Source: JBDTVS01 sp040007095
GTDB taxonomy: Bacteria; Acidobacteriota; Vicinamibacteria; Vicinamibacterales; CAVVIG01
Direction of reading: 5' to 3'
DNA: 49,107 nucleotides
Assembly: GCA_040007095.1 (NCBI GenBank)
Contig: JBDTVS010000200.1
Location: 1 to 49,107 of the forward strand
The position numbers were made by a program, and so were the translations under genes. Under the pieces are notes generated by a model. It did no database searches. It saw only the letters and a program-made list of their open reading frames with translations, and was not told the origin of the DNA. Positions 16,714 to 23,297 of the stretch are shown in pieces (position 1 is the stretch's first letter; each line of letters begins with the position of its first letter).

Positions 16714-16920
16714 ATGCGCTCGAACCAGCCGTCGTTTGAGCCGGTGTCCGGGCCGGCGCCCGAGCCGGCGTCCGAGTCAGCGTTTGGCTTGGCGCCCGGC
16801 TTGGCGCTCGGCTCAGCGTTCGGCGCGGCGTCCGGCGCGGCGTTCGGCTCAGCGATCGACCCGCTCGTGAGGAGCCGGAGCGACGACCGCTTCCTCATCG
16901 GGACACGACCATGCAAGTGA
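16714..16920 (+). CDS. Possible small repeat protein upstream of the HisA-like gene
   Basis: A 68-codon reading frame starts at ATG 16714, runs through ten 12-bp repeats and gives a four-residue periodicity of Gly/Glu-x-Ala-x type (for example GPAPEPASESAFGLAPGLAL). Its stop overlaps the HisA-like ATG by 10 bases, which would allow coupling. No ribosome-binding site is obvious, and the repeat keeps all frames open, including a minus-strand frame that ends at 16695. It may be a leader peptide or not expressed at all. Confidence 0.2.
   Translation: MRSNQPSFEPVSGPAPEPASESAFGLAPGLALGSAFGAASGAAFGSAIDPLVRSRSDDRFLIGTRPCK
16738..16857. repeat. Ten-copy degenerate 12-bp tandem repeat
   Basis: Ten units of 12 bases follow each other without gaps. 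Examples are GAGCCGGTGTCC (16738), GGGCCGGCGCCC (16750), GGCTTGGCGCCC (16786) and GGCGCGGCGTTC (16834). The consensus is GGCNCGGCGTYC with drift from left to right. It fills most of the 215-base gap between the divergent MfnF-MfnE and HisA-like genes, exactly where promoters are expected. Confidence 0.85.
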
Positions 16921-17774
16921 TCGGCGTGGTGGACCTGCTCGACGGGCGCGCGGTACACGCCCGCGGTGGACAACGCGAGCGTTATCTCCCGGTGCAGGCG
17001 GTTGATGGAGCGCCGATCGAACCTGGCGAGGCAACCGCGCTTGCGCGGATGTACGTCGAACGGCTCGGCGTGAGCGGGCTGTACGTGGCCGACCTCGATG
17101 CCATCGCCGGCCGCCCGCTGCAGAACGCCTGCATCGCCGCTCTGGCAACCGGCTTGTCTGCGACGACCGCGAGCGATCCCGCGCCGCACTCGCGCCCCGA
17201 AAATCGCAAGTCGCTGGAGGCGTCGCCACTCGCTCGCGCGAAGCATGCCACCAGCGCCCTGCCTCTCTGGCTCGACGCAGGCGTGTCGTCGCTCGAACGC
17301 GCGCGACAGGTCGTCGGCCTTGGCGCCGCGCATCTCGTCGTGGGCCTCGAGACGCTCCATTCGTATCAGGCGCTCGCGCAGATTTGCGGGACACTCGGCG
17401 ACCGCGTCGCATTCAGTCTCGATCTGCGCGAAGGTGAGCCGATTGTCGCCGCGGACGGCATCGCATCCGGCGAGCCGCCGCATGTCGTCGCCGCGCGAGC
17501 CGCCGACACGGGCGTAGGCGCAATCATCGTGATCGATCTGGCACGCGTCGGCGCGAGCGCCGGACTCGACCTGGAATTGATCGCGCGCGTGCGAACGGCT
17601 GCGCCCGGCTTGATGCTGGTGGCCGGCGGCGGCGTTCACGGACCAGAAGACCTCACGCGACTGGCGGACGAGGGCTGCGACGGCGCGCTCGTCGCCACGG
17701 CACTGCTCGAGGGCCGGATCCGCGCCGCCGACGTCGCGGCGGCACGACAGTTCAACCGACGGTTCGATCGCTAG
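16911..17774 (+). CDS. HisA/HisF-related TIM-barrel protein of the H4MPT gene set
   Basis: This 287-residue protein starts MQVIGVVDLLDGRAVHARGG like the HisA/HisF-related family found with methanopterin and methanofuran genes. D8 matches the first catalytic aspartate of HisA, LPLWLDAGVSS and FSLDLREGEP lie on middle strands, and GLMLVAGGGVHGPEDL forms the C-terminal phosphate-binding site. True histidine biosynthesis is unlikely because no other his gene is near and the phosphate-site details differ. Residues about 82-117 look like an insertion. The start at 16911 is fixed by the conserved N-terminus. The reaction is unknown; it is probably on a phosphorylated sugar or pterin/furan intermediate. 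Confidence 0.82.
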   Translation: MQVIGVVDLLDGRAVHARGGQRERYLPVQAVDGAPIEPGEATALARMYVERLGVSGLYVADLDAIAGRPLQNACIAALATGLSATTASDPAPHSRPENRKSLEASPLARAKHATSALPLWLDAGVSSLERARQVVGLGAAHLVVGLETLHSYQALAQICGTLGDRVAFSLDLREGEPIVAADGIASGEPPHVVAARAADTGVGAIIVIDLARVGASAGLDLELIARVRTAAPGLMLVAGGGVHGPEDLTRLADEGCDGALVATALLEGRIRAADVAAARQFNRRFDR

Positions 17775-18195
17775 CCCCCCGGGAGCGTGATGGGTTGCAT
17801 AAGTCCCGGAGCGCGGCGCACGGATCGCGAGGCGCGACGACCGAGAATATTGGACATATTTGAGGGAGTCGCAACGAAGCGAGGCGGGATGCCCCGCCCG
17901 GGAATTGTGTGACGCATCACGTTTCCAGGGGACTAGCGTCCTGCGCGATAAGGCGGCGGCTGCGCACGCCTGGTAGTCCTGCTGAAAAGGGTTCAGGACG
18001 TCTTCCGGGCGGGGCATCGCTCCTCCACCCCCGGGGGCTGGCGGCGTTGCTCCTCCCTGAGATACTCCCGGTATCCTCGGTCGCCCCAGCCCAAACGCGC
18101 TGGAAAACGCGCGTCGGGGGCCAGGGGGTCGCGCCTTGCCATGCGGGCGCCGCGCTCCGGAAGCCATGTCCTAAATCGTCAACCGCAGGACACTG
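17775..18195. other. Non-coding convergent gap with a foldable element
   Basis: This 421-base gap separates the 3' ends of the HisA-like (+) and CitG-like (-) genes. It holds the inverted-repeat element at 17888-18018 and several GC-rich dyads further right. I see no ribosome-binding site or domain supporting a gene. The minus strand has a short open stretch (18105 to about 17999) with RGYREYLREEQRRQ that I do not recognise. Confidence 0.5.
17888..18018. other. Inverted repeat closing several hairpins (possible structured RNA or mobile element)
   Basis: GATGCCCCGCCCGGGAA (17888-17904) pairs with TTCCGGGCGGGGCATC (18003-18018): 16 base pairs with one bulged G. Inside are GGAC/GTCC (17930-17941) and GTCCTG/CAGGAC (17976-17999). 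The left arm can alternatively form a local hairpin GGCGGG/CCCGCC (17883-17898), so two structures compete. No protein family or known RNA family was recognised. Confidence 0.5.
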
Positions 18196-19056
18196 TCACC
18201 CGCGCCAGGCGCCGCCGAGGAGCATCACGAAGATGGCGGCGGCCGTCAAGTCCGCGGTGGTGCCAGGGTTCTTCGCGTGACCCGCATCGCGCAGCTCGAC
18301 ATCCATCTCCTCGAGGGCGCGCCGCCCGAGGTCTGAACGGACGCCGCCCGCCTCGAGCGTGGCGCGCGCAAGGCGCGACACGCCGGCGGCGACTTCCTCA
18401 CCAGCGCGGCGGACGATGTGCGTGTCCGGCGACGCAGCCAGCAGCGTGAGAAACGTCTCCACCACCGCTTCGTCCCACGGGAGGCCGTCGCGGCGCGCCG
18501 CATCAAGCGCCGGCACGCCGATCTCGAATGTGACCTCGAACGTGGAGTCATACTCTCGCGCGATTCCGTCCCGGTGTGCGGCCAGTCGCATGACGTCGAG
18601 CAGCGGCAGCGTCGGCTCGTCCGCGACATCCTGCGCCTTGGCCTGTCCCAGCCCCCCTGGCGCCGCGCGGCGAATCGCCGCGTAGACGTTACACGCGTCG
18701 TCGACCGTCGTCGCCGCGAGCACGTCGCCGATCGCGGCGCGGAGACCTCCGGCTGGCTGGTCGGCGCGCGCGGCACGCGCGACGGGAGCCAGAAGCAGGA
18801 CGATGCCAAGGTTGGTGTTCGAGCGCGTCCAGCGGGCGGTCGCCTCAATCGCCAGCCGCACCGTCGATCCAACCGCTCGCCCGCCGGCTCCGGCCAACGG
18901 TTCCCCAATCGCAGCCGCGCTGGCCAGGAAGTGCTCGTACCGCGTGTCGGCGAAATGACGGCCGGGCGAGACGTTCCCAGGCTTGGGCGCGCTGGCTTCG
19001 AGGAGGCACGCCAACTGCGCCGCGACCGCGACATCTGCCGCTTCCCTCAGCCTCAT
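18196..19056 (-). CDS. CitG-type (triphosphoribosyl-dephospho-CoA synthase family) protein
   Basis: This 286-residue protein of the CitG/MdcB family has LEASAPKPGNVSPGRHFADT near residue 18, NTNLGIVLLLAP near 100 and FEVTFEIGVPAL. The family makes the prosthetic group of citrate and malonate decarboxylases, but a distinct branch lies next to mch in H4MPT-using bacteria, known as orf7 in methylotrophs. No citrate lyase is present here. Its ATG overlaps the stop of the ATP-grasp gene (ATGA). The role in cofactor synthesis is inferred from context; a phosphoribosyl transfer during H4MPT or methylofuran assembly would fit the fold. Confidence 0.88.
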   Translation of the reverse strand: MRLREAADVAVAAQLACLLEASAPKPGNVSPGRHFADTRYEHFLASAAAIGEPLAGAGGRAVGSTVRLAIEATARWTRSNTNLGIVLLLAPVARAARADQPAGGLRAAIGDVLAATTVDDACNVYAAIRRAAPGGLGQAKAQDVADEPTLPLLDVMRLAAHRDGIAREYDSTFEVTFEIGVPALDAARRDGLPWDEAVVETFLTLLAASPDTHIVRRAGEEVAAGVSRLARATLEAGGVRSDLGRRALEEMDVELRDAGHAKNPGTTADLTAAAIFVMLLGGAWRG

Positions 19057-19991
19057 CGGCGTCCGCTTCCCAAGGGCTCCTGGACTGCGGGCGCGAGGGT
19101 TCCCGCCGCGGCGCGCGTGACGAGGTGCTCAACGATCGCACCCGCGACATCGAGTTGGGTCGCCTGCTGCAACCCCTGCCATCCGGGAATGCCATTGACT
19201 TCCAGCACGAACACTTCTCCATCACGCGACGGCAGCAGATCCACGCCGGCATAGTCGGCGCCGACGGCGGCCGCGGCGCGCAACGCGAGCTGTTCCCACG
19301 CGGCCGGAAGGTCGAAGGGTCGGGCCGAGCCGCCGTTGGACACGTTCGTGCGCCACTCTCCCTCGGGCGCCCGCCGCTCGATCGCGCCGAACACGCGTCC
19401 GCCGATGACAAACACGCGAACGTCGCGGCCGCCATGGTCCACGGCGCGCTGCACATAGAACACGGCACGCACCTGTTCGAGCGCGCGTACGACGCGGAAC
19501 GCGACTTCGGGATCGGCGACGCGCACCATCCCATGCCCCATCGATCCGAAGATCGGCTTGATTATGACGTCGCCCATCGCGCGCACGGCAGCCATCGCGT
19601 CCGCCGGGCGTTCACACACCGTCGTCTCTGGTGTGGGCAACCCCGCATCCTGCAGCAGCGCCGAGGTGTAGAACTTGTCCACCGATCGCTCGATGGCCCG
19701 CGGTGAGTTCATCACCGGTATGCCCCGTTGTTCGATCCAATGCAGGGCGTCCATGCGATAGATGATTTGCTCGAGCGACCCGCTGGGAACGATGCGCGCC
19801 AGCACGGCATCGGCCGCGAAAACCGGCGCGCCATCGCACGACAGTGTCGCCGGCTCGCCGCGATCGCTGCCGAACCGCGCGACGAGACCCTCGTACGGGA
19901 GCACCTGCGCGGCATGTCCGCGTTCGGCGAGCGCCCGGCACAACTCGTCGGTGTGCCAACCGGTACGGGCGCTGAGAATGGCGACGCGCAT
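19053..19991 (-). CDS. RimK-type ATP-grasp ligase (orf5 of H4MPT clusters, MptN/CofF-like)
   Basis: This is a 312-residue ATP-grasp protein: MRVAILSARTGWHTDELCRA, SPRAIERSVDKFYTSALLQDAG (near 100), VIIKPIFGSMGHGMVRV (near 135), GGRDVRVFVIGGRVFGAIER and FVLEVNGIPGW with the metal-binding Glu/Asn. RimK-family ligases add glutamate to a carboxylate, and MptN and CofF do this on H4MPT and F420. In methylotrophs this gene (orf5) follows mch, as here, 13 bases after it. Glutamylation of H4MPT or of the furan cofactor is the likely role. The start at 19991 is set by the conserved beginning; an 80-codon upstream extension antisense to nothing conserved was rejected. Confidence 0.88.
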   Translation of the reverse strand: MRVAILSARTGWHTDELCRALAERGHAAQVLPYEGLVARFGSDRGEPATLSCDGAPVFAADAVLARIVPSGSLEQIIYRMDALHWIEQRGIPVMNSPRAIERSVDKFYTSALLQDAGLPTPETTVCERPADAMAAVRAMGDVIIKPIFGSMGHGMVRVADPEVAFRVVRALEQVRAVFYVQRAVDHGGRDVRVFVIGGRVFGAIERRAPEGEWRTNVSNGGSARPFDLPAAWEQLALRAAAAVGADYAGVDLLPSRDGEVFVLEVNGIPGWQGLQQATQLDVAGAIVEHLVTRAAAGTLAPAVQEPLGSGRR

Positions 19992-20004
19992 GACTCTACG
20001 TGCT

Positions 20005-20967
20005 CTACTGGATCCCGAAGAGTGACGCGCGCAGCACATCCCGGTTGAGGCGTCCGGCGTGGAAGGTCCGGCCGCTGGCCGCGTTCGTGATCCAGACTTC
20101 GGCCGGGCTGAAAAGCAGCGGGTCGATCTTGTAGAAATCGCTGTCGTACTGTCTGAAGATGTCGTAGAACGGGCTGCCATAGTCGGCCGATGCGGAGGCG
20201 GGAAGACGCGCCGCAAGGCTCTCGAGCTCATCGTCTTCGCCGCGAATGGTGAACCGGGCCTGGCCGCCGTAGAGGATGCAGTCGTTCGTGCGCCCGATCG
20301 CCCGGATGTCGCTCCTCGCCGTGGGCGGCAGGGGCGCGGTGCCCATCGCGCCGATCACCCTCGTCACATCGAAGCCGAGGGTGTCCATCTTGTGCAACCC
20401 TGTTTCGACGATCCGCGCCACGATCTGCACCCCGCCGGCGAGACTCGCGGTGGGCGCCACCGCGAATGTGATCGCGTCGGGCGAGACGCCTGCCTTCCCG
20501 GCCACCCAGGCCGCGACCTCATCGGTGGGCGGCGTGCGTCCTTCGAGGACGAGCACACCCCGAACGGCGTCCTCGGCGTAGCCGAGTTTTGCGAACAGCT
20601 CCTTCTCCACTCGCGCCTTGGCACGCAGCGGGCCCGAGCCCATGGCGAAGAACCCTTCCGGATTGATCGCCCACCCGGCGTATTGCGAGGCCATGCAGCA
20701 CTCGGCCGGATGATCGGTCCACACCTGCACGCCGGGCCAGTTCTCGCCGCCAATCGTCAGCGATGCCAAGGCGACGTGGCCAAAGCCGCCCATGCACAAG
20801 TCGGCGAGCAGCAGTCCCGCCGCCAAGCCGCCTGGCGCGTCGATCCCGGCGTCCACGACCCGTCCGCCGCTTGCCAGCGTGCGCACGCCGACGCGAAGCT
20901 CCGTCGCACGCGCGACCGCACGGTCGGCGAGATCCCACGCACGCGCATTCATCCCAAGGTCCGTCAT
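20005..20967 (-). CDS. mch: Methenyl-H4MPT cyclohydrolase
   Basis: This 320-residue protein is clearly Mch, which interconverts methenyl-H4MPT and formyl-H4MPT in the cytoplasm. Landmarks are TLASGGRVVDAGIDAPGGLA (from about 31), LASLTIGGENWPGVQVWTDH (near 68), QYAGWAINPEGFFAMGSGP (near 95), RTNDCILYGGQ and DYGSPFYDIFRQYDSDFYKI near the C-terminus. The start at 20967 has a GGAG site at proper spacing; 20952 is an alternative. Mch, ATP-grasp and CitG form one transcription unit in the same order as in methylotrophs (mch-orf5-orf7). The fae gene that usually follows is missing. Confidence 0.96.
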   Translation of the reverse strand: MTDLGMNARAWDLADRAVARATELRVGVRTLASGGRVVDAGIDAPGGLAAGLLLADLCMGGFGHVALASLTIGGENWPGVQVWTDHPAECCMASQYAGWAINPEGFFAMGSGPLRAKARVEKELFAKLGYAEDAVRGVLVLEGRTPPTDEVAAWVAGKAGVSPDAITFAVAPTASLAGGVQIVARIVETGLHKMDTLGFDVTRVIGAMGTAPLPPTARSDIRAIGRTNDCILYGGQARFTIRGEDDELESLAARLPASASADYGSPFYDIFRQYDSDFYKIDPLLFSPAEVWITNAASGRTFHAGRLNRDVLRASLFGIQ

Positions 20968-21125
20968 TCCGGCGCTCCACGCTCGACTCATTCACGAGCC
21001 GCTGCCACGCAACCACGTGCAGGAGCGACCGATGCGTCGCCCCTGCGCGGCTCGTTCCCCTGACAACGGCTTGAACGCCGGCCCGGCGGAACGAGCGATT
21101 CCGAACGCCGACATCCGCGCGTCGA

Positions 21126-21935
21126 TCAGACCTGCTTGATCGTCCAGAAATCGTCGGCCAAATTACCATCCGTCAGATACGCATACGGGATGGTGAAATA
21201 GCCTTGGAGACCCCAACCGGTGCCCCACGAGTTGCGCACGATGAAACGCTTCGAGGCGTCGTCATAACCGACCGCCAGGACCGCGTGACCTCCGAGCTGC
21301 TTTTCCTTCGCTTTCGGCATCGGGACTTTTCCGGTTTTGGCGACCGCCTGGGTCTCGAAGCTCTCGTACACCGAAAATCCGAAGACAAACGGGAAGCCAG
21401 ACGCCAGGCAGCCCTTCAGCTGATCGAGCGTCTGGTTCAGGCGCTGATACAGGATCGCGCGATGTTTTGCGGCGTCTTTGTACGCGGCTGCGCTCGGCTT
21501 GTCCCGGAACTTCGAGATGTCGTAGGGCCACAACGTTTCGTGGGGCGCGCCATCCTTGGCCACGCTCTTGATGCCGTCTCGAATCATCGCTCCGGAGTCC
21601 TCGTTGACGGTGTGCTCGATGACGCGCTCGTTGTAGTAGATGAACAGCCTGGACGGAGGGAAGATGTCGGCGAGCTTCTCTTTCATCTGATTGAACTGCA
21701 ACGCGCCCGCGATCGCATTGGCGGTGCAGCTACCCAGCTCGCCCTGATCGACGACGGGAGGACACACGTTGCGCAGGTCGACGCTCGGCGGCAGCGCGCC
21801 AAGCCTCCGTAGCGGGGCTGAGTACATCCGGTCCCGTTGATCCGGAAGATCCGGCGTCCATCCATACCTCTTGAGGCTTCTCACCTTGCCTGCACGCGCG
21901 GGCGGTGCACTACGAGCGGTCTTCTTCTTCGCCAT
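21126..21935 (-). CDS. C1 (papain) family cysteine peptidase-like protein
   Basis: This 269-residue protein has the papain catalytic set: Q64 and C70 (VDQGELGSCTANA), H217 (GGHAVLAVGYDD) and N235 (VRNSWGTGWG). The start at 21935 has a strong AAAGGAG site. The N-terminus is Lys/Arg/Ala-rich (MAKKKTARSAPPARAGK) and lacks the hydrophobic core of a signal peptide, so it is probably cytoplasmic or exported by another route. A long propeptide is absent, although SLKRYGWTPDLPDQRD resembles the start of bacterial C1 enzymes. It stands alone between mch and the signalling genes, and its target is unknown. Confidence 0.85.
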   Translation of the reverse strand: MAKKKTARSAPPARAGKVRSLKRYGWTPDLPDQRDRMYSAPLRRLGALPPSVDLRNVCPPVVDQGELGSCTANAIAGALQFNQMKEKLADIFPPSRLFIYYNERVIEHTVNEDSGAMIRDGIKSVAKDGAPHETLWPYDISKFRDKPSAAAYKDAAKHRAILYQRLNQTLDQLKGCLASGFPFVFGFSVYESFETQAVAKTGKVPMPKAKEKQLGGHAVLAVGYDDASKRFIVRNSWGTGWGLQGYFTIPYAYLTDGNLADDFWTIKQV

Positions 21936-22184
21936 CTGATGCTCCTTTGTACGGGTCTGGCTTCGGACGACGCGCAACGCGCTCGCGCCTCGCCCAGAAC
22001 GTTTACTGACGTTCCAGCCCGGCTATGATACCCGGCCCGTGCGAAAGTCGAGCGATGCATAAAGGTTATGAATGCCGAGGATGGACTCCGGCGGCCACGC
22101 GCGAGACCGGGCCTCGGCGTGTTCGGCTGCACGCAACCGATCAATCGTCAGACAGCGGCACAGGGCGAGAAGGCGGCGGGGCGA

Positions 22185-22553
22185 TTAGTCCGCCTGAACG
22201 CTGTTCAACCACGAGCGCAACTCGGGGATGAGTTGCGCCACGGCGGCGGTGAGCCGCTCGAACCCAGCCGCGGCTTCGGCTATGCGGCCCTCGAGCCCCA
22301 TCATTTCCAGCGCCGCGGCGGCATCGACGACGAACCTGGCCGACAGATACCCGGCCGAGCCTTTCAGCGTGTGCGCGGTCGCGCGGATCCGCGCCGCATC
22401 GGCGTCTTCGACCGCCGCGCGGATGGCCTCGACACGAATCGGACAGTCCTCGAGGAACATCCGAACGACGTCGAGCATCAGCTCTCGATCACCGGCAGTG
22501 TGCCGGTCGAGGACCGCGGGGTCGAAGGTCGCCCACGAAGCGTCGCCCGTCAG
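22185..22553 (-). CDS. Stand-alone histidine phosphotransfer (Hpt) protein
   Basis: This protein of about 122 residues is an Hpt domain: phospho-accepting His in ATAHTLKGSAGYL, preceded by DRELMLDVVRMFLEDCP and followed by DAAAALEMMGLEG helices. It relays phosphate between receiver domains. The frame has no ATG or GTG near its start; CTG at 22553 forms a CTGA overlap with the response-regulator stop, so translation is probably coupled to that gene. A frame join with the regulator is the alternative. A natural partner for the hybrid-free kinase and receivers on the other side of 23.2 kb. Confidence 0.7.
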   Translation of the reverse strand: MTGDASWATFDPAVLDRHTAGDRELMLDVVRMFLEDCPIRVEAIRAAVEDADAARIRATAHTLKGSAGYLSARFVVDAAAALEMMGLEGRIAEAAAGFERLTAAVAQLIPELRSWLNSVQAD

Positions 22554-23176
22554 ACACCGCCCGTTCCGGAGAAAGGCCTGTCGGCGTCGAGCTCCTGCTC
22601 CAGTTTGGCGTAGCACGGCGGACAGATGCTGTGACTGAACTGGGCGTCGGACCGGTCGGCAATATAGGACTCCACCTGCTGCCAGTACTGATCGTCGCCG
22701 CGAATGCGCTTGCAATACGAGCAGATCGGGAGCAGACCGTGCAATTGCTTCACGTTGTCCAGCGCCGCCTGCAACTGCGACACGCGATCGGCGAGCTTCT
22801 CCTGGAGCGCCAGCACGCGCAGCCCGACGTTGACGCGCGCGCGCAGTTCGTCGGGATCGAACGGTTTGACCAGGTAGTCGTCGGCGCCCGCTTCGAGACC
22901 GGCGATCACATGGCTGCGGCTCTCGAGGGAGGTGAGCAGCATCAAGTACATGTTGGCGAGCGGCATTTGCTGGCGGACGCGGCGGCAGACTTCGGAACCG
23001 TCCACCTCGGGCATCATCCAGTCCAGAATGGCGAGCGTGGGCACCGACACCGCTTGAAGGTACCGCCACGCGGCGGCGCCGTCCGCGACGATGGTCACGT
23101 CGAGATTCCACCGCCGGAGCGTCTGCGCGAGAATCGCCGCCGCGATCCGGTCATCCTCTGCGACGAGCACTTGCAT
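22550..23176 (-). CDS. Response regulator with C-terminal CxxC...CxxC module
   Basis: Residues 1-120 of 208 are a receiver: VLVAEDD, phospho-acceptor Asp in LAILDWMMPEVDG, Thr/Ser in LLTSLES and Lys in DDYLVKPFD. A coiled-coil helix (LQEKLADRVSQLQAALDNVK) leads to a short module ICSYCKRIRGDDQYW ... FSHSICPPCYAK, a paired CxxC arrangement common after receivers in environmental bacteria and likely to bind a metal. There is no DNA-binding domain. ATG 23176 is preferred over 23194 because the receiver begins there. It overlaps the Hpt gene and is divergent from the kinase operon. Confidence 0.88.
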   Translation of the reverse strand: MQVLVAEDDRIAAAILAQTLRRWNLDVTIVADGAAAWRYLQAVSVPTLAILDWMMPEVDGSEVCRRVRQQMPLANMYLMLLTSLESRSHVIAGLEAGADDYLVKPFDPDELRARVNVGLRVLALQEKLADRVSQLQAALDNVKQLHGLLPICSYCKRIRGDDQYWQQVESYIADRSDAQFSHSICPPCYAKLEQELDADRPFSGTGGV

Positions 23177-23297
23177 CAGTTCCTCCGCCGCCACCGCACC
23201 GTGCCGAAGCTACCATTGTAGAATACAGCGCTCCGTCTCCGACGCGCGGTGCACAGAATCCCGGCCTGCCCGCAGCGCCCAGACAAGAGGACCAGAC

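Noticed and set aside
16738..16857. 12-bp repeats considered as a CRISPR-like array
   Set aside because: Units are contiguous without spacers and no cas gene is present.
16911..17774. True histidine-pathway HisA
   Set aside because: No other his genes nearby, and the sequence fits the H4MPT-associated HisA/HisF-related branch better.
17888..18018. Integron attC site
   Set aside because: Size is suitable, but the GTTRRRY/RYYYAAC core sites are absent and no integrase is near.
16695..18167. 490-codon minus-strand reading frame ending in TGATG at the MfnF-MfnE start
   Set aside because: It is antisense to the clearly homologous HisA-like gene and has no domain of its own; GC-rich codon bias keeps it open.
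18196..19056. Citrate or malonate decarboxylase accessory CitG
   Set aside because: No lyase or decarboxylase genes present; the position after mch and the ATP-grasp gene matches the H4MPT-associated branch.
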